The notes: generated by a model from the letters alone, not told the origin. 64,000 nucleotides of DNA from Pseudomonas tehranensis (GCF_014268615.1 NZ_JABWQV010000004.1:1-64000); one strand, 5' to 3'; shown: positions 42,502 through 55,966, counted from the stretch's first letter. Numbers and translations: made by a program.

Positions 42502-42906
42502 ATGATCTGGCAGCTCACCCAGATGTTGTGGGTGGGCGGCGTCTGGTTGTTGCACGTCGGTTTGCTGCCGGTGCTGGGTCGAATCGGCCTGGCACCGCTG
42601 CTCATCGATGAAATCGCAGCTATGCTGACGTCGCTTCTGGTGGGTTTTGCCTCGGCATGCGTAGTGTTTCAGGCTTTGGTGCTGGTTCAGGCCGAGGGCC
42701 TTGACAGTCTATGGCGCGACATTCGTGGGCAGTTGCTGCTCATGTCGTTGTATGCGTGCGGGATGTTTCTTGCTGTACGTCTCGGCTGGCCGGATGCGAG
42801 CCTGTGGCAGGTATTCAGTTACCTGGTGCTGGGTTTTTCCGGGTTGGTGCTGGTGTTGCAACCGGTACCCGGATGGAGCAGCAGGGTGCGCGAAGCACAC
42901 CCCTGA
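42502..42906 (+). CDS. Membrane protein, DUF4149-like, function unknown
   Basis: A 134-residue protein with four predicted membrane helices (around LWVGGVWLLHVGLLPVL, LLVGFASACVVFQALVLV, LLLMSLYACGMFLAV, and VFSYLVLGFSGLVLVL). The pattern resembles the DUF4149 family. The start at 42502 is a best guess: an earlier in-frame ATG at 42445 overlaps greA but would add a basic, unlikely N-terminus. It sits 28 bases after greA and converges on yhbY. Function unknown. Confidence 0.75.
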   Translation: MIWQLTQMLWVGGVWLLHVGLLPVLGRIGLAPLLIDEIAAMLTSLLVGFASACVVFQALVLVQAEGLDSLWRDIRGQLLLMSLYACGMFLAVRLGWPDASLWQVFSYLVLGFSGLVLVLQPVPGWSSRVREAHP

Positions 42907-42916
42907 CCCTTTGGCA

Positions 42917-43225
42917 TTACTTGAAGCGGTGAACGTTCGACAGTTGCTTGTTGACGCTGAAATTCTTGCGATAAATCAGTGCCATCTTGCCGATGACCTG
43001 CACCAGGTCTGCCTTGCCGGTCTTGCACAGTTCGGCAACGGCAGCCAGGCGGGCTTCGCGATCGAGAATATTGAGCTTGATCTTGATAAGCTCATGATCG
43101 CCCAAGGCGCGTTCCAGCTCAGCTAGAACACCTTCAGTCAAACCGTTGTCAGCCACAGTCAAAACCGGTTTCAGATGGTGGCCAATGGATTTGTATTGTT
43201 TCTTCTGCTCTTGAGTGAGCGGCAT
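42917..43225 (-). CDS. yhbY: CRM-domain RNA-binding protein YhbY
   Basis: A 102-residue CRM-domain protein with the GxxG-type loop near VIGKMALIYRKN and the start MPLTQEQKKQYKSIGHHLKP. E. coli YhbY associates with pre-50S ribosomes. It is divergent from rlmE with 107 bases between starts, a pairing conserved in gammaproteobacteria, and AGGGGTC lies upstream of its ATG. Confidence 0.93.
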   Translation of the reverse strand: MPLTQEQKKQYKSIGHHLKPVLTVADNGLTEGVLAELERALGDHELIKIKLNILDREARLAAVAELCKTGKADLVQVIGKMALIYRKNFSVNKQLSNVHRFK

Positions 43226-43332
43226 AATCTGACCCCTGCGTCTGATCTTGTAAAAAGCGGCGGCCAGTTTACCCGAGCGAGTCCGGGACCGCCCAGTTAA
43301 TCACGACCCGTTTTATTTTTTAGAGGTGGCCC

Positions 43333-43983
43333 GTGGCCCGTTCCAAGACTAGCCAGAACTGGCTCAGAGAGCATTTCAACGATCCGTACGTCAAAATGGC
43401 GCAAAAAGACGGCTATCGTTCTCGTGCCAGCTATAAATTGCTCGAAATCCAGGAAAAGGATCGTCTGATCCGCCCTGGCATGACCGTGATCGACCTCGGC
43501 GCCGCGCCGGGGGGGTGGTCTCAGGTGACCAGTCGTCTGATCGGCGGTCAGGGGCGGTTGATTGCTTCCGACATCCTGGAAATGGACAGTATCCCCGACG
43601 TGACCTTCATTCAGGGCGATTTCACCGAAGACGCCGTGCTGGCGCAGATTCTCGAGGCTGTCGGAAATACGCAGGTTGACCTTGTGATTTCCGATATGGC
43701 CCCCAATATGAGTGGATTAGCAGCTGTCGACATGCCTCGAGCCATGTTCCTCAGCGAGTTGGCCCTGGATCTTGCCGGGCGGGTGTTGCGCCCAGGTGGT
43801 GATTTTTTGATCAAAGTCTTCCAAGGTGAAGGTTTTGATGAATACCACAAGGGGATGCGCAAGCTGTTCGACAAAGTGCAGATGCGCAAGCCATTGTCGT
43901 CGCGCGATCGCTCTCGTGAGCAGTATCTACTGGCGCGGGGCTTCCGGGGAATTGAAGGCGCAGCCAGTGATGAGCGTCTTTGA
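43333..43983 (+). CDS. rlmE: 23S rRNA 2'-O-ribose methyltransferase RlmE (FtsJ)
   Basis: A 216-residue SAM-dependent methyltransferase modifying U2552 of 23S rRNA. The SAM-binding motif is [20 protein letters not shown], and the K-D-K-E tetrad residues are visible in [15 protein letters not shown] and [10 protein letters not shown]. The start is GTG at 43333 with GAGGT 5 bases upstream. ftsH follows in the same direction after 183 bases, as in E. coli. Confidence 0.96.
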   Translation: MARSKTSQNWLREHFNDPYVKMAQKDGYRSRASYKLLEIQEKDRLIRPGMTVIDLGAAPGGWSQVTSRLIGGQGRLIASDILEMDSIPDVTFIQGDFTEDAVLAQILEAVGNTQVDLVISDMAPNMSGLAAVDMPRAMFLSELALDLAGRVLRPGGDFLIKVFQGEGFDEYHKGMRKLFDKVQMRKPLSSRDRSREQYLLARGFRGIEGAASDERL

Positions 43984-44166
43984 TAAAGGCTGATAGTTTT
44001 TTTTGTCTCGCCTTGCAAGAGCCGTGTTACGAAAATTACGCGGTCAGAGTTTCACAAAGGGTTACAGACGGCGCCTGCCAGAGTCGTAGGTAATGTAGTA
44101 AGTTAGGCCGGTGAATATCATGCGAAGCGCGCGCCAGTAGCGGAGCTTGCTTCAGAGGGTAGTTAA

Positions 44167-46089
<1,923 letters not shown>

Positions 46090-46097
46090 GGCTTGAA

Positions 46098-46949
46098 ATG
46101 ACTTCTGTTCAGTCCTCAACCCGGTTGCCTTGCGGCAACCGGGTTCTTGATTTGTCCCATGTCCATGTCATGGGCATTCTCAATGTCACTCCCGATTCCT
46201 TTTCCGATGGCGGTCGATTCAGTCAGCTTGATGCTGCCTTGCGGCATGCCGAGGCCATGGTCGCCGCCGGCGCGACGCTGATCGATGTCGGCGGCGAGTC
46301 GACTCGCCCAGGTGCGCGCGCGGTTTCGCCCACCGAAGAGCTGGAGCGTGTGGCGCCGATTGTCGAGCGCATCCATCGCGAGCTTGATGTCATAATCTCG
46401 GTGGATACGTCCACGCCTGCGGTCATGCGTGAGACTGCGCGACTTGGAGCGGGTTTGATCAACGACGTTCGTTCCTTGCGGCGCGATGGTGCCCTGGATG
46501 CCGCAGCGGCTACGGGGTTGCCGGTGTGCCTGATGCATATGCTGGGCGAGCCCGGAACCATGCAGGACGACCCGCACTATCATGATGTGACCAGGGAAGT
46601 CGGTGAGTTTCTCGTGGAGCGTCTGGATCAATGTGCCGCCGCAGGCATTCCTGCGCAGCGGATCATTCTTGATCCCGGGTTCGGCTTTGCCAAGACGCTG
46701 GCTCACAACCTGAGCCTGTTCAAACATATGGAAGCCTTGCATGCCCTGGGGCGGCCCCTGTTGGTCGGGGTTTCGCGAAAGAGCATGATAGGCAATGCCC
46801 TGGGTCGTCCCGTGGGGGAGCGCCTGTACGGCGGTCTTGCGCTGGCGGCCCTGGCTATTACAAAAGGCGCACGCATATTGCGGGTGCATGATGTGGCCGA
46901 AACGATGGATGTTGTGCGGATGATCGCAGCAGTGGATTCAGCCGAATAA
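46098..46949 (+). CDS. folP: Dihydropteroate synthase
   Basis: A 283-residue TIM-barrel enzyme of folate synthesis and the sulfonamide target. Signature loops are [17 protein letters not shown] and [14 protein letters not shown], with the later [13 protein letters not shown] and GVSRKSMIG. It starts 8 bases after ftsH and is 16 bases before glmM, so these three probably share a transcript. Confidence 0.97.
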   Translation: MTSVQSSTRLPCGNRVLDLSHVHVMGILNVTPDSFSDGGRFSQLDAALRHAEAMVAAGATLIDVGGESTRPGARAVSPTEELERVAPIVERIHRELDVIISVDTSTPAVMRETARLGAGLINDVRSLRRDGALDAAAATGLPVCLMHMLGEPGTMQDDPHYHDVTREVGEFLVERLDQCAAAGIPAQRIILDPGFGFAKTLAHNLSLFKHMEALHALGRPLLVGVSRKSMIGNALGRPVGERLYGGLALAALAITKGARILRVHDVAETMDVVRMIAAVDSAE

Positions 46950-46965
46950 GAATGACGGAGCACTT

Positions 46966-48303
46966 ATGAGCAAGAAATACTTTGGCACCGACGGTATTCG
47001 TGGTCGGGTCGGTGAATACCCTATTACCCCTGATTTCATGCTCAAGCTCGGCTGGGCTGCCGGCATGGCGTTCCGCAAGATGGGCGCCTGCAAGGTACTG
47101 GTTGGCAAAGACACGCGAATTTCCGGCTACATGTTCGAATCGGCGCTTGAGGCCGGCCTGACTTCGGCGGGCGCCGATGTGATGCTGCTCGGCCCGATGC
47201 CGACGCCGGCCATCGCCTACCTGACGCGCACGTTCCAGGCCCAGGCAGGTATCGTGATCAGTGCTTCGCACAACCCGCATGATGACAATGGCATCAAGTT
47301 CTTCTCCGGCCAGGGTACCAAGCTGCCGGATGATATCGAGCTGATGATCGAAGAGCTGCTGGACGCGCCGATGACTGTGGTTGAGTCGAGCAAGATCGGT
47401 AAAGTGTCGCGGATCAACGATGCTTCAGGTCGTTACATTGAATTCTGCAAAGGCAGCGTGCCCACCGGTACGAGCTTTTCGGGCCTGAAAATTGTCGTCG
47501 ATTGTGCTCATGGCGCAACTTATAAAGTCGCACCAAGCGTATTCCGCGAGTTGGGGGCAGAGGTTGTCGTACTCTCCGCCCAACCTAACGGGCTGAACAT
47601 CAACGACAATTGCGGTTCCACTCATACCGAGGCGCTGCAAGCGGCTGTGCTGGCCGAGCAGGCTGATCTCGGGATTGCCTTTGATGGTGACGGTGATCGG
47701 GTCTTGATGGTTGATCACACCGGCACTGTCGTCGATGGTGATGAGCTGCTGTTCATCATTGCTCGCGACTTGCACGGGCGCGGCAAGCTGCAGGGCGGTG
47801 TGGTGGGGACGTTGATGAGCAATCTCGGGCTCGAGCTGGCCCTGGCGGACCTGGATATTCCCTTCGTGCGGGCCAACGTCGGTGATCGCTATGTGATCTC
47901 GGAGCTGCTGGAGCGCAATTGGGTGATCGGGGGCGAGAACTCCGGGCATATCGTTTGTTTTGACCACACCACCACTGGTGATGCGATTATTGCTGCCTTG
48001 CAAGTGCTGATGGCGCTCAAGGCGCGCAATGAAGGACTGGCGCAGTCGCGTCAGGCATTGCGCAAATGTCCGCAGGTGCTGATTAATGTACGTTTCGGCG
48101 GAGGTGCGAACCCTCTGGAGCATGCGACGGTCAAGCAAGCCAGCGAGCGCGTAACGCAAGCTATGGCCGGGCGTGGGCGCGTGCTATTGCGCAAGTCGGG
48201 TACCGAGCCGTTGGTGCGGGTCATGGTCGAAGGCGAGGATGAAGCACAGGTCCGCGGTTATGCTGAAGAGCTGGCGAAGCTTGTTAGTGAAGTTTCTGCC
48301 TGA
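46966..48303 (+). CDS. glmM: Phosphoglucosamine mutase
   Basis: A 445-residue enzyme that makes glucosamine-1-phosphate for peptidoglycan and LPS. The catalytic phosphoserine loop is [19 protein letters not shown], the metal loop is [14 protein letters not shown] and the sugar loop GGENSGHI. The C-terminal phosphate loop [12 protein letters not shown] is complete. Start [13 protein letters not shown] with a GAGCAC upstream. Confidence 0.97.
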   Translation: MSKKYFGTDGIRGRVGEYPITPDFMLKLGWAAGMAFRKMGACKVLVGKDTRISGYMFESALEAGLTSAGADVMLLGPMPTPAIAYLTRTFQAQAGIVISASHNPHDDNGIKFFSGQGTKLPDDIELMIEELLDAPMTVVESSKIGKVSRINDASGRYIEFCKGSVPTGTSFSGLKIVVDCAHGATYKVAPSVFRELGAEVVVLSAQPNGLNINDNCGSTHTEALQAAVLAEQADLGIAFDGDGDRVLMVDHTGTVVDGDELLFIIARDLHGRGKLQGGVVGTLMSNLGLELALADLDIPFVRANVGDRYVISELLERNWVIGGENSGHIVCFDHTTTGDAIIAALQVLMALKARNEGLAQSRQALRKCPQVLINVRFGGGANPLEHATVKQASERVTQAMAGRGRVLLRKSGTEPLVRVMVEGEDEAQVRGYAEELAKLVSEVSA

Positions 48304-48369
48304 ATTCGGCTTGCCAGTCATCAATCGGTTGGGTAACATCTGCGCCCACTTTGACCGACGAGGTACAGC

Positions 48370-49125
48370 ATGCGTCGCCCTATGGTAGCTGGTAACTGGA
48401 AGATGCACGGTACCCGCGCCAGCGTCGCTGAGCTGATCAACGGCCTTCGTCATCTGGCCTTGCCAAGCGGTGTTGATGTCGCGGTATTCCCGCCTTGCTT
48501 GTATATCAATCAAGTGGTTGATGGCTTGAAAGGCAAGTCGATTTCGGTCGGCGCGCAGAATTCTGCGGTGGAATCCATGCAAGGCGCGTTGACCGGTGAG
48601 ATTGCGCCAAGTCAGTTGGTGGATGCAGGTTGTTCCCTGGTCCTGGTCGGGCACTCCGAGCGCCGCATGATCATGGGTGAGAAGGACGGGGCTCTGACTC
48701 GCAAGTTTGCGGCGGCCGAGGCTTGTGGTTTGATTCCGGTGTTGTGCATAGGGGAGACCCTTGAGCAGCGTGAGTCCGGGAAAACCCTTGAGGTTGTCGG
48801 GCGTCAGCTGGGCAGCATCATCGAAAGTCTGGGTATCGGTGCTTTTGCAAAGGCGGTCATTGCTTACGAGCCGGTCTGGGCCATTGGCACCGGACTGACT
48901 GCTTCGCCGCAACAGGCGCAGGATGTGCACGCCGCCATCCGCGCGCAGTTGGCGGCAGAGAATTCTGAAGTGGCACGAGGTGTGCGGCTTCTATACGGCG
49001 GCAGCGTGAAGGCGGCCAATGCGGTCGAACTGTTCGGCATGCCGGATATCGATGGGGGGCTCATTGGTGGAGCGTCCCTGAATGCAGATGAGTTCGGTGC
49101 GATCTGTCGCGCCGCGGGAAACTGA
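48370..49125 (+). CDS. tpiA: Triosephosphate isomerase
   Basis: A 251-residue glycolytic isomerase. Active-site residues lie in AGNWKMHGT (lysine), VLVGHSERR (histidine) and [11 protein letters not shown] (glutamate and loop 6). It is encoded 66 bases after glmM and just before secG, the same order as in other pseudomonads. Confidence 0.97.
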   Translation: MRRPMVAGNWKMHGTRASVAELINGLRHLALPSGVDVAVFPPCLYINQVVDGLKGKSISVGAQNSAVESMQGALTGEIAPSQLVDAGCSLVLVGHSERRMIMGEKDGALTRKFAAAEACGLIPVLCIGETLEQRESGKTLEVVGRQLGSIIESLGIGAFAKAVIAYEPVWAIGTGLTASPQQAQDVHAAIRAQLAAENSEVARGVRLLYGGSVKAANAVELFGMPDIDGGLIGGASLNADEFGAICRAAGN

Positions 49126-49129
49126 AAAA

Positions 49130-49513
49130 ATGCTGGAAACAGTCGTAGTCGTTTTTCATCTGCTGGGTGCATTGGGTGTAGTTGCCCTGGTATTGCTGCA
49201 GCAGGGTAAAGGTGCGGATGCTGGTGCGTCTTTCGGTGCAGGTGCTTCAAATACTGTGTTCGGAAGCCAAGGTTCCTCTACCTTTCTTAGTAAGTTTACT
49301 GCTATACTCGCCGCCGGTTTCTTCATAACCAGCTTGGGGTTAGGTTACTTTGCTAAAGAGAAGGCTCAAGAGCTGACTCAAGTAGGTTTGCCAAACCCAG
49401 CGGTGTTGGAAGTACCAAAGCAACAACCGGCTTCTGATGATGTACCGGTGCTTCAAGAGCAACAGTCGGCCAATCCGGCGACTGACGTACCTCCAGCTCA
49501 AGAGCAGAAGTAA
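49130..49513 (+). CDS. secG: Protein translocase subunit SecG
   Basis: A 127-residue inner-membrane component of the SecYEG channel with two membrane helices ([20 protein letters not shown] and the one near [18 protein letters not shown]). The loop [21 protein letters not shown] is the SecG hallmark. The C-terminal 45-residue Pro/Gln-rich tail is a common pseudomonad addition. It begins 4 bases after tpiA. Confidence 0.95.
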   Translation: MLETVVVVFHLLGALGVVALVLLQQGKGADAGASFGAGASNTVFGSQGSSTFLSKFTAILAAGFFITSLGLGYFAKEKAQELTQVGLPNPAVLEVPKQQPASDDVPVLQEQQSANPATDVPPAQEQK

Positions 49514-49534
49514 GAAGGTTTCAAACGCTGTATT

Positions 49535-49620
49535 GCCGAGGTGGTGGAATTGGTAGACACGCAACCTTGAGGTGGTTGTGCCCATAGGGTGTAGGGGTTC
49601 GAGTCCCCTTCTCGGTACCA
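49535..49620 (+). tRNA. tRNA-Leu (anticodon GAG)
   Basis: An 86-base class II tRNA with GCCGAGG acceptor start, a long variable arm, GGTTCGAGTCC T-arm and encoded CCA. The anticodon loop TTGAGGT places GAG at 49569-49571. A tRNA-Leu beside secG is also found in E. coli. Confidence 0.96.
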
Positions 49621-49631
49621 ATTATCAGGAG

Positions 49632-49654
49632 AGCCCGCGATTGCGGGCTTTCTT
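49632..49654 (+). terminator. Terminator after tRNA-Leu
   Basis: AGCCCGC-GATT-GCGGGCT followed by TTCTT, 12 bases after the tRNA-Leu CCA. Confidence 0.85.
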
Positions 49655-49717
49655 GTAGGTGGAAGGGTTACATTGACCCTGTAAGGGATCGGTCGTATAC
49701 TTCCGCCCCAGCTTTGT

Positions 49718-49794
<77 letters not shown>

Positions 49795-49803
49795 GTTTCA
49801 GGG

Positions 49804-49824
49804 GCCCCTTCCAAGGGGCTTTTT
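49804..49824 (+). terminator. Terminator after tRNA-fMet
   Basis: GCCCC and GGGGC pair around TTCCAA and are followed by TTTTTG, 9 bases past the tRNA-fMet end. Confidence 0.8.
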
Positions 49825-49870
49825 GTTAGCTGGACACTTTATAACGCCGCTGTTCAACGGCGTTTCAGGG

Positions 49871-49895
49871 ATGGGCTATTCGCCCATTTTTTTTT
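49871..49895 (+). terminator. Strong hairpin-T9 terminator before rimP
   Basis: ATGGGC-TATTC-GCCCAT followed by a run of T lies only 40 bases ahead of the rimP start. Another stem, AACGCCG/CGGCGTT (49843-49864), precedes it. It either completes termination of the tRNA transcript or acts as an attenuator for rimP-nusA-infB. Confidence 0.75.
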
Positions 49896-49934
49896 ATTTG
49901 CACAGCATGCACAAACATGCACGAGGGGGTTCAG

Positions 49935-50393
49935 GTGTCGAGCAAGCTAGAACAGTTGCAGGCCTTGTTGGCCCCGGTGGTCGTGGCCCTTGGCTATGAA
50001 TGCTGGGGTATTGAGTTTTCGGCTCAAGGTCGCCACTCACTGTTGCGCGTTTATATCGATAAGGAAGGCGGCGTATTGGTGGATGACTGCGCCATCGTCA
50101 GCCGTCAAATCAGCGGTGTATTGGATGTCGAAGATCCAATCACTTCCGAATACACCCTTGAAGTTTCCTCGCCTGGCATGGAACGCCCTCTGTTCACCCT
50201 TGAACAGTTCGCTTCGTTTGCCGGTGAACAAGTGAAGATCAAGCTGCGCTCGCCCTTCGAAGGTCGACGCAACTTTCAAGGCCTTCTGCGCGGTGTAGAA
50301 GAGCAGGATGTCGTGGTGCAGGTAGAAGACCATGAGTTCCTGTTGCCGATCGATATGATCGACAAGGCCAACATTATTCCCAGTTTTGACTGA
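49935..50393 (+). CDS. rimP: Ribosome maturation factor RimP
   Basis: A 152-residue protein needed for 30S subunit maturation. It contains the conserved [11 protein letters not shown] segment and [10 protein letters not shown]. The GTG at 49935 is chosen because AGGGGG lies 6 bases upstream and it gives the family length starting [15 protein letters not shown]; an upstream ATG at 49917 overlaps that site. First gene of the rimP-nusA-infB-rbfA-truB operon. Confidence 0.95.
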   Translation: MSSKLEQLQALLAPVVVALGYECWGIEFSAQGRHSLLRVYIDKEGGVLVDDCAIVSRQISGVLDVEDPITSEYTLEVSSPGMERPLFTLEQFASFAGEQVKIKLRSPFEGRRNFQGLLRGVEEQDVVVQVEDHEFLLPIDMIDKANIIPSFD

Positions 50394-50452
50394 TACGTGC
50401 CAGATACTGCGGATCCCGCGGATCCAATGGCTTGCGAAAGGCGAGGCGTACG

Positions 50453-51934
50453 ATGAGCAAAGAAGTACTGCTGGTTGTTGAGTCGGTATCCAATGAAAAG
50501 GGCGTACCGGCTAACGTTATTTTTGAAGCGCTGGAGCTGGCCCTGGCCACTGCTACCAAGAAGCGGTTTGAAGACGAAGTTGATTTGCGTGTGGAAATCA
50601 ATCGCCACACCGGTGCCTATGAGACTTTCCGTCGCTGGACGGTAGTCGAAGAAGCCGACCTGGACGATCCGGCTATCGAAACCTGGCCAAGCAAGGTTGC
50701 AGAAACGCATCCTGGCGCCAAGGTAGGTGATGTAGTCGAAGAAAAGATCGAATCCATCGAGTTCGGTCGTATTGCTGCGCAGACCGCCAAGCAGGTCATC
50801 GTGCAGAAAGTTCGCGAAGCCGAGCGTGCGCAAGTCGTCGATGCTTATCGCGAGCGCCTGGGGGAAATCATCTCCGGCACCGTGAAAAAAGTCACCCGCG
50901 ACAACGTGATCGTCGATCTGGGCAACAACGCCGAAGCGTTGCTGGCCCGTGAAGACATCATATCTCGCGAAACTTTCCGGGTTGGCGTGCGACTGCGTGC
51001 GCTGCTCAAGGAAATCCGCACCGAGAACCGGGGCCCGCAGCTGATCCTGTCGCGTACCGCGCCGGAAATGCTGATCGAGTTGTTCCGCATCGAAGTGCCG
51101 GAAATTGCTGAAGGCCTGATCGAAGTAATGGCCGCCTCCCGTGATCCGGGTTCGCGTGCCAAGATCGCGGTCCGCTCCAAGGACAAGCGCATCGACCCGC
51201 AAGGTGCCTGCATTGGCATGCGTGGTTCGCGTGTCCAGGCCGTATCCGGCGAGTTGGGCGGCGAGCGTGTGGATATCGTCCTGTGGGACGACAACCCGGC
51301 TCAGTTCGTGATCAACGCCATGTCGCCTGCTGAAGTGGCGGCAATTATCGTCGACGAAGATGCCCATGCAATGGACATCGCCGTTGGCGCAGACAATCTC
51401 GCTCAGGCCATCGGTCGCGGTGGTCAGAACGTGCGTCTGGCTAGCCAATTGACTGGCTGGACACTGAACGTGATGACCGAATCGGACATCCAGGCTAAGC
51501 AGCAAGCTGAAACCGGCGATATCCTGCGCAACTTCATCGAAGAGCTTGAAGTCGATGAAGAACTGGCGCAGGTGCTGGTGGATGAAGGCTTTACCAGCCT
51601 GGAAGAGATTGCCTACGTACCGGTGGAGGAAATGCTCAACATCGACGGCTTTGACGAGGACATCGTCAACGAGCTTCGCGCTCGGGCCAAGGATCGTTTG
51701 TTGACCAAAGCCATCGCTACTGAGGAAAAGCTGGCAGACGCCCATCCGGCCGAAGACCTGCTCTCGCTTGAGGGCATGGACAAGGATTTGGCGATGGAAC
51801 TGGCGGTGCGCGGCGTAATTACCCGCGAAGACCTGGCCGAGCAGTCTATTGACGATCTGCTCGACATCGACGGCATTGACGATGATCGTGCCGGCAAGTT
51901 GATCATGGCCGCCCGAGCCCACTGGTTCGAGTAA
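50453..51934 (+). CDS. nusA: Transcription termination/antitermination factor NusA
   Basis: A 493-residue RNA polymerase-binding factor. An N-terminal domain (about 1-125) is followed by S1 (to about 200), two KH domains (with [11 protein letters not shown] and [12 protein letters not shown]) and two acidic C-terminal AR repeats ([20 protein letters not shown] and the later repeat ending IDGIDDDRA). It is flanked by rimP and infB as in most proteobacteria. Confidence 0.97.
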   Translation: MSKEVLLVVESVSNEKGVPANVIFEALELALATATKKRFEDEVDLRVEINRHTGAYETFRRWTVVEEADLDDPAIETWPSKVAETHPGAKVGDVVEEKIESIEFGRIAAQTAKQVIVQKVREAERAQVVDAYRERLGEIISGTVKKVTRDNVIVDLGNNAEALLAREDIISRETFRVGVRLRALLKEIRTENRGPQLILSRTAPEMLIELFRIEVPEIAEGLIEVMAASRDPGSRAKIAVRSKDKRIDPQGACIGMRGSRVQAVSGELGGERVDIVLWDDNPAQFVINAMSPAEVAAIIVDEDAHAMDIAVGADNLAQAIGRGGQNVRLASQLTGWTLNVMTESDIQAKQQAETGDILRNFIEELEVDEELAQVLVDEGFTSLEEIAYVPVEEMLNIDGFDEDIVNELRARAKDRLLTKAIATEEKLADAHPAEDLLSLEGMDKDLAMELAVRGVITREDLAEQSIDDLLDIDGIDDDRAGKLIMAARAHWFE

Positions 51935-51961
51935 TTAGGCGCGGCCTGAGGAGAGAAGTGC

Positions 51962-54484
51962 ATGACGCAAGTCACGGTGAAACAACTGGCCGATGAGGTC
52001 AAAACACCGGTAGAGCGCCTGTTGCAGCAGATGCGTGAGGCAGGTCTGCCGCACACCGCCGCCGAGGAACATGTGACCGACAGTGAGAAGCAGTCCCTGC
52101 TGACTCACTTGAAGAGCAGTCACAAGGCGAAAGTGGAAGAACCGCGCAAGATCACTCTGCAGCGTAAAACCACCAGCACCCTGCGTGTTGCCGGTAGCAA
52201 AAGCATCAGCGTTGAAGTACGCAAGAAGAAAGTCTTCGTACAGCGCAGCCCGGAAGAAATCGAAGCCGAGCGCAAACGCGAACTGGAAGAACGTCGCGCA
52301 GTAGAAAATGCTGCACGTCAGAAGGCTGAAGAAGAAGCCAAGCGTCGCGCCGAAGAAGAAGCGCGTCGCCAGCCTGCTGCTGCGCAATCCGCTCCGGCCG
52401 AAGCCGTTGCGGCTCCAGCCCCGGCAGCCGAACCCGTGCGTGAAAGCGCGCCGGTCCTGGCAGCAGCTCCAGCACCTGCGGCCGATACTCGCAAGCGCGA
52501 CGAACAGCGTCGTCCGGACAAGCCACGTGCCGACGACAACCGTCGGGGCAGTGGCGATGGCGAGCGCAAAAACGCTCCTCATCGTGCTTCGGTCAAGGAA
52601 AAGGCGCCAGCGCCACGCGTTGCGCCACGTACCACCGACGAAGAAAGCGATGGCTTCCGTCGTGGCGGTCGCGGCAAGGCCAAGCTGAAGAAGCGCAACG
52701 CCCACGGTTTCCAGAGCCCTACCGGCCCCGTCGTGCGTGAAGTGAAGATCGGCGAGACCATCACTGTGGGCGATCTGGCCCAGCAGATGTCGGTCAAGGC
52801 TGCTGAAATCATCAAGTTCATGTTCAAGCTGGGTACGCCGGCCACCATCAACCAGGTACTGGATCAGGAAACTGCCCAACTGGTTGCCGAAGAGCTGGGC
52901 CACAAAGTGACCCTGGTCAGCGACACTGCCCTGGAAGATTCCCTGGCCGAGTCCCTGAAGTTTGAAGGTGAGGCGGTTTCCCGTGCGCCGGTCGTGACCG
53001 TAATGGGCCACGTTGACCACGGTAAAACCTCCCTGCTCGACTATATCCGTCGTGCGAAGGTTGCGGCAGGCGAGGCGGGTGGTATCACCCAGCACATCGG
53101 CGCCTACCACGTTGAAACCGACCGCGGCATGGTGACGTTCCTCGACACCCCGGGTCACGCTGCGTTTACCGCAATGCGTGCTCGTGGTGCCAAAGCGACC
53201 GACATCGTGATCCTGGTGGTCGCAGCGGACGACGGCGTGATGCCACAAACCATCGAAGCTGTTCAGCATGCCAAGGCAGCTGGCGTCCCTCTGGTGGTTG
53301 CGGTGAACAAGATCGATAAGCCGGGCGCCGATCTCGATCGCATCCGTAGCGAACTGTCGGTTCACGGCGTGACTTCCGAAGAGTGGGGTGGCGATACTCC
53401 ATTCGTACCGGTTTCCGCGAAAATGGGTACCGGCGTTGACGAACTGCTCGAAGCCGTTCTGTTGCAAGCCGAGGTTCTGGAACTGACCGCTACACCTTCG
53501 GCTCCTGGCCGCGGTGTGGTCGTCGAATCCCGTCTCGACAAGGGCCGTGGCCCGGTTGCGACCGTTCTGGTTCAAGACGGTACCCTGCGCCAGGGCGACA
53601 TGGTGCTGGTCGGTTCGAACTATGGCCGCGTGCGCGCCATGCTCGACGAGAACGGCAAGCCCATCAAGGAAGCAGGTCCTGCTATCCCGGTCGAGATTCT
53701 CGGCCTGGACGGCACTCCGGACGCTGGCGACGAGATGAGCGTTGTGGCTGACGAGAAGAAAGCCCGTGAAGTGGCTCTGTTCCGTCAAGGCAAGTTCCGC
53801 GAAGTCAAACTGGCCCGTGCTCACGCTGGCAAGCTGGAAAACATCTTCGAGAACATGGGCCAGGAAGAGAAGAAGACGCTCAACATCGTCCTCAAATCCG
53901 ACGTCCGTGGATCGCTGGAAGCGTTGAACGGCGCCTTGAATGGCCTGGGTAACGACGAAGTGCAAGTGCGCGTGGTCGGTGGCGGTGTCGGTGGTATCAC
54001 CGAGTCCGACGCCAACCTGGCACTGGCCTCCAACGCTGTACTGTTTGGCTTCAACGTGCGTGCCGATGCCGGCGCTCGCAAGATCGTCGAGCAGGAAGGT
54101 CTGGATATGCGTTACTACAACGTGATCTACGACATCATCGAAGACGTCAAGAAAGCCCTGACCGGTATGCTGGGCAGCGATGTTCGCGAGAACATCCTGG
54201 GTACCGCTGAAGTGCGTGACGTGTTCCGTTCGCCGAAGTTTGGCGCGATCGCCGGTTGCATGGTGATCGAAGGTGTCGTTCACCGTAACCGTCCAATCCG
54301 TGTACTGCGTGAAGACATCGTTATCTTCGAAGGCGAGCTGGAATCCCTGCGCCGCTTCAAGGATGACGCTTCGGAAGTCCGTGCCGGCATGGAATGCGGT
54401 ATTGGCGTCAAGAGCTACAACGACGTCAAGGTCGGCGACAAGATCGAAGTCTTCGAGAAGGTCCAGGTTGCTCGCAGCCTCTGA
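51962..54484 (+). CDS. infB: Translation initiation factor IF-2
   Basis: An 840-residue GTPase that brings initiator tRNA to the ribosome. The N-terminal IF2-N domain is followed by a long charged, Ala/Pro/Glu/Arg-rich linker (about 60-250). The G domain has [20 protein letters not shown] and NKIDKPGAD, then domains II-IV. The encoded initiator tRNA lies upstream in the same cluster. Internal starts producing shorter forms, as in E. coli, are possible. Confidence 0.97.
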   Translation: MTQVTVKQLADEVKTPVERLLQQMREAGLPHTAAEEHVTDSEKQSLLTHLKSSHKAKVEEPRKITLQRKTTSTLRVAGSKSISVEVRKKKVFVQRSPEEIEAERKRELEERRAVENAARQKAEEEAKRRAEEEARRQPAAAQSAPAEAVAAPAPAAEPVRESAPVLAAAPAPAADTRKRDEQRRPDKPRADDNRRGSGDGERKNAPHRASVKEKAPAPRVAPRTTDEESDGFRRGGRGKAKLKKRNAHGFQSPTGPVVREVKIGETITVGDLAQQMSVKAAEIIKFMFKLGTPATINQVLDQETAQLVAEELGHKVTLVSDTALEDSLAESLKFEGEAVSRAPVVTVMGHVDHGKTSLLDYIRRAKVAAGEAGGITQHIGAYHVETDRGMVTFLDTPGHAAFTAMRARGAKATDIVILVVAADDGVMPQTIEAVQHAKAAGVPLVVAVNKIDKPGADLDRIRSELSVHGVTSEEWGGDTPFVPVSAKMGTGVDELLEAVLLQAEVLELTATPSAPGRGVVVESRLDKGRGPVATVLVQDGTLRQGDMVLVGSNYGRVRAMLDENGKPIKEAGPAIPVEILGLDGTPDAGDEMSVVADEKKAREVALFRQGKFREVKLARAHAGKLENIFENMGQEEKKTLNIVLKSDVRGSLEALNGALNGLGNDEVQVRVVGGGVGGITESDANLALASNAVLFGFNVRADAGARKIVEQEGLDMRYYNVIYDIIEDVKKALTGMLGSDVRENILGTAEVRDVFRSPKFGAIAGCMVIEGVVHRNRPIRVLREDIVIFEGELESLRRFKDDASEVRAGMECGIGVKSYNDVKVGDKIEVFEKVQVARSL

Positions 54485-54555
54485 CTCGCGTACTTCAAGA
54501 GCCGTACTGGGCAGCCGCATGAACATGCGCTGCCACTCAGGCGGACTCTAAACGC

Positions 54556-54589
54556 AACGCCCGGTCTGGCTTTTGTCAGGCCGGGCGTT
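54556..54589 (+). terminator. Hairpin between infB and rbfA
   Basis: AACGCCCGG/CCGGGCGTT encloses a 16-base loop that can itself pair in part (CTGGC/GTCAG); TT follows. It sits in the 159-base infB-rbfA gap and may give partial termination. Confidence 0.65.
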
Positions 54590-54643
54590 TGCCGCTTTCA
54601 GACCTCACGGGTTTGACCGTGGGGCAGTAACAGGTAACAAGAC

Positions 54644-55045
54644 ATGGCAAAAGAATATAGCCGTACCCAACGAATCGGCGATCAGATGCAGCGCGAGCTG
54701 GCCCAACTGATCCGTCGCGAAGTCAAAGACCCGCGCGTCGGCCTGGTCACCATTACCGCAGTGGAAGTCAGCCGTGACGTCGGTCATGCAAAGATTTTCA
54801 TCACCGTGATGGGGCAGGACAGCGCCGAAGAAATCGCCCAAAGCATCAAGGTGCTCAACTCGGCTGCCGGTTTCCTGCGTATGCAGTTGGCCCGGGAGAT
54901 GAAGTTGCGCAGCGTTCCACAGTTGCACTTCCACTACGACGAAAGCGTCGTGCGGGGCGCGCATCTGTCGGCCCTGATCGAGCGCGCCGTGGCTGAAGAC
55001 AGTCAGCACCCGGTTGCGGCTGAACCCGAAGACACCAAGGAGTAA
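54644..55045 (+). CDS. rbfA: 30S ribosome-binding factor RbfA
   Basis: A 133-residue KH-fold cold-shock factor for 16S rRNA maturation. Family segments are [20 protein letters not shown] and the C-terminal [10 protein letters not shown]. It is immediately followed by truB, whose ATG comes directly after the TAA stop. Confidence 0.96.
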   Translation: MAKEYSRTQRIGDQMQRELAQLIRREVKDPRVGLVTITAVEVSRDVGHAKIFITVMGQDSAEEIAQSIKVLNSAAGFLRMQLAREMKLRSVPQLHFHYDESVVRGAHLSALIERAVAEDSQHPVAAEPEDTKE

Positions 55046-55966
55046 ATGGTGGCTCAGGTCAAACGTATCCGCCGTAACGTCAGCGGCATCATCCTGCTCG
55101 ACAAACCGCTGGGGTTCACCTCCAACGCGGCGTTGCAGAAGGTTCGCTGGCTGCTCAATGCCGAGAAAGCCGGGCACACCGGCAGCCTCGATCCGCTGGC
55201 CACCGGCGTGCTGCCGCTGTGTTTTGGTGAGGCGACCAAGTTCTCCCAGTACCTGCTCGATTCCGACAAGGGTTATGAAACCCTGGCGCAACTGGGCAAG
55301 ACCACCACCACGGCGGACGCCGAAGGTGAGGTGTTGCTGGAGCGGCCGGTGACCGTTGGTCAGGCTGATATCGAGGCTGTGTTGCCGGGTTTTCGCGGCC
55401 AAATCAGCCAGATACCGCCGATGTACTCTGCTCTCAAGCGTGATGGCCAGCCGTTATACAAGCTGGCCCGTGCAGGCGAAGTAGTGGAGCGTGAACCGCG
55501 TTCTGTTACTATTGCGCGCTTGGAATTGCTGGCCTTTGACGGTAATACTGCGCGGCTGGCAGTCGATTGCAGCAAGGGCACCTATATCCGGACCCTGGTG
55601 GAGGATATCGGTGAAAAGCTCGGCTGTGGTGCGTACGTGGCCGAACTGCGACGGACCCAGGCCGGACCTTTCACGCTGGCCCAGACGGTCACGCTGGAAG
55701 AGCTCGAAGCGGTACATGCCGAAGGCGGCAACGAAGCGGTCGACCGCTTCCTGATGCCATCGGACAGCGGCCTGCTGGACTGGCCACTGTTGCAGTTCTC
55801 CGAGCACAGCGCGTTCTACTGGCTCAACGGCCAACCGGTACGTGCCCCGGATGCACCGAAGTTCGGCATGGTACGGGTACAGGATCACAATGGCCGCTTC
55901 ATCGGTATCGGTGAAGTGAGCGAAGACGGGCGCATTGCGCCGCGTCGACTGATTCGGTCGGAATGA
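55046..55966 (+). CDS. truB: tRNA pseudouridine(55) synthase
   Basis: A 306-residue enzyme that makes pseudouridine-55 in the tRNA T-loop. The catalytic aspartate is in [15 protein letters not shown], with the start region [14 protein letters not shown]. The C-terminal PUA-like domain has [15 protein letters not shown]. The ribosome site AAGGAG overlaps the rbfA end. Confidence 0.97.
   Translation: MVAQVKRIRRNVSGIILLDKPLGFTSNAALQKVRWLLNAEKAGHTGSLDPLATGVLPLCFGEATKFSQYLLDSDKGYETLAQLGKTTTTADAEGEVLLERPVTVGQADIEAVLPGFRGQISQIPPMYSALKRDGQPLYKLARAGEVVEREPRSVTIARLELLAFDGNTARLAVDCSKGTYIRTLVEDIGEKLGCGAYVAELRRTQAGPFTLAQTVTLEELEAVHAEGGNEAVDRFLMPSDSGLLDWPLLQFSEHSAFYWLNGQPVRAPDAPKFGMVRVQDHNGRFIGIGEVSEDGRIAPRRLIRSE

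Noticed and set aside
44101..44166. Heat-shock promoter for ftsH
   Set aside because: The 183-base rlmE-ftsH gap has CTTGCAAG (44014 area) but no CCCCAT partner at the right distance, so no sigma-32 promoter is claimed.
51935..54526. Long antisense frames opposite infB, and similarly opposite nusA, ftsH, pnp and dnaJ
   Set aside because: All are codon-aligned shadows of strongly biased genes. Their predicted proteins are His/Gly/Leu-rich without family signatures.
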